Source of the DNA: Entrophospora sp. SA101
Lineage: Eukaryota; Glomeromycota; Glomeromycetes; Entrophosporales; Entrophosporaceae
DNA length: 42,737 nucleotides
NCBI GenBank assembly: GCA_958430865.1
Contig: CAUDNR010000047.1
Location: 15,641-58,377, forward strand
Direction of reading: 5' to 3'
Part shown: positions 42,268 to 42,737 of the stretch, one piece after another
Layout of the letters: each line of letters starts with the position of its first letter
How positions within the stretch are numbered: position 1 is the stretch's first letter
The notes under the pieces: generated by a model
Databases searched by the model: none
What the model was told of the DNA's origin: nothing
The model's input: the letters and a program-made list of their open reading frames with translations, nothing else
Program-made: the position numbers and the translations under genes

Positions 42268-42737
42268 TTTCACTATTATACACTGAAATCAAGGAAGGTC
42301 TGATCTAGTCTGATCTGACACGGAAAACGTTTTAAAAGATAAAGATTATAATACTGCAAAGTTTGAACACAGGTTAATTAGTGTTCGTCCATTCACCTTC
42401 CAAATGGGGTGATAGTACTTTAAAATCTTCAATTGAAATGTATATTGGTGATCGTGTAACATACGAATGTCCATCATGCTCGTTTATACCTGTGTTACGT
42501 TTCGTATAATCATTTTATTATTAATTAATCTGTAAGGGCGCTGACATATATTAGCTAATATCATTTTAATAGTAGCACTTACTCCCCCACACCCAGGTAA
42601 GACATTTTGATCACGTGCATGACAATAATTTGCCTTTTTAGGTATCAACAAAGCACAAGTGAAAAAAGAATTAATTTTATTAATAAATCAAATATTTTAA
42701 AAGCAACATTGGAGTAAATAAATTTTCCTTTATAATA
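42268..42737. other. Upstream flank of the broken gene
   Basis: A+T-rich DNA that should contain the promoter of the minus-strand gene starting at 42267. I see no further gene or recognisable repeat. Confidence 0.5.

Noticed and set aside
1..42737. CRISPR arrays, tRNA and rRNA genes
   Set aside because: No regular spaced repeats, cloverleaf-like segments or rRNA-like conserved blocks were seen on either strand by eye; a covariance-model scan would be needed for certainty.

Overview
The window looks like nuclear DNA of an arbuscular mycorrhizal fungus, most likely Rhizophagus irregularis or a close relative. The evidence is very high A+T, short GT-AG introns of 54-127 bp, and a typical glomeromycotan mix: a protein kinase with an HCDLHSGN catalytic loop, BTB-TLDc genes in tandem, a Helitron, pogo/Tigger and hAT remnants, and Asn/Ser low-complexity tracts. 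The species is inferred; I could not search a database. I saw no rRNA, tRNA or CRISPR.

The layout is dominated by copied DNA. A long inverted repeat occupies 130-7870 and, reversed, 30216-36196. Each arm carries an identical two-exon kinase gene transcribed outward, the same small TIR elements, a decayed pogo element at its inner end and a hAT-like element at its outer end. The left hAT copy has a second element (275-2001) nested in it. Between the arms lie a Helitron Rep/helicase gene with an assembly gap (9116-13435), two tandem BTB-TLDc genes (14282-15925 and 16721-18375), a seven-exon membrane-protein gene (18565-20130, minus) and a divergent two-exon gene of unknown function (20539-21579). 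After these come a chimeric decayed Helitron tail (21814-22862) and a direct repeat (24036-26412 / 27844-30220) with a 10-N gap between the copies. The second direct-repeat copy abuts the right inverted arm with only TTTTA in common.

To the right of the inverted repeat are a broken, less A+T-rich coding fragment (36197-37245), an empty stretch, and a large broken minus-strand gene (38390-42267). That gene has a Cys-rich N-terminus, coiled coil, conserved core and RING-like C-terminus. A 910-bp insertion with imperfect 6-bp flanking duplications splits it; removing the insertion restores the reading frame across the site.

Only the kinases, the BTB-TLDc pair, the membrane protein and the 20.5-21.6 kb gene look like intact host genes. 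The rest is mobile DNA or decay. The most informative part is the history of rearrangement: ectopic recombination inside transposons, gene conversion, and possibly some false duplication from assembly. Exon coordinates come from my own reading of splice sites and phases.
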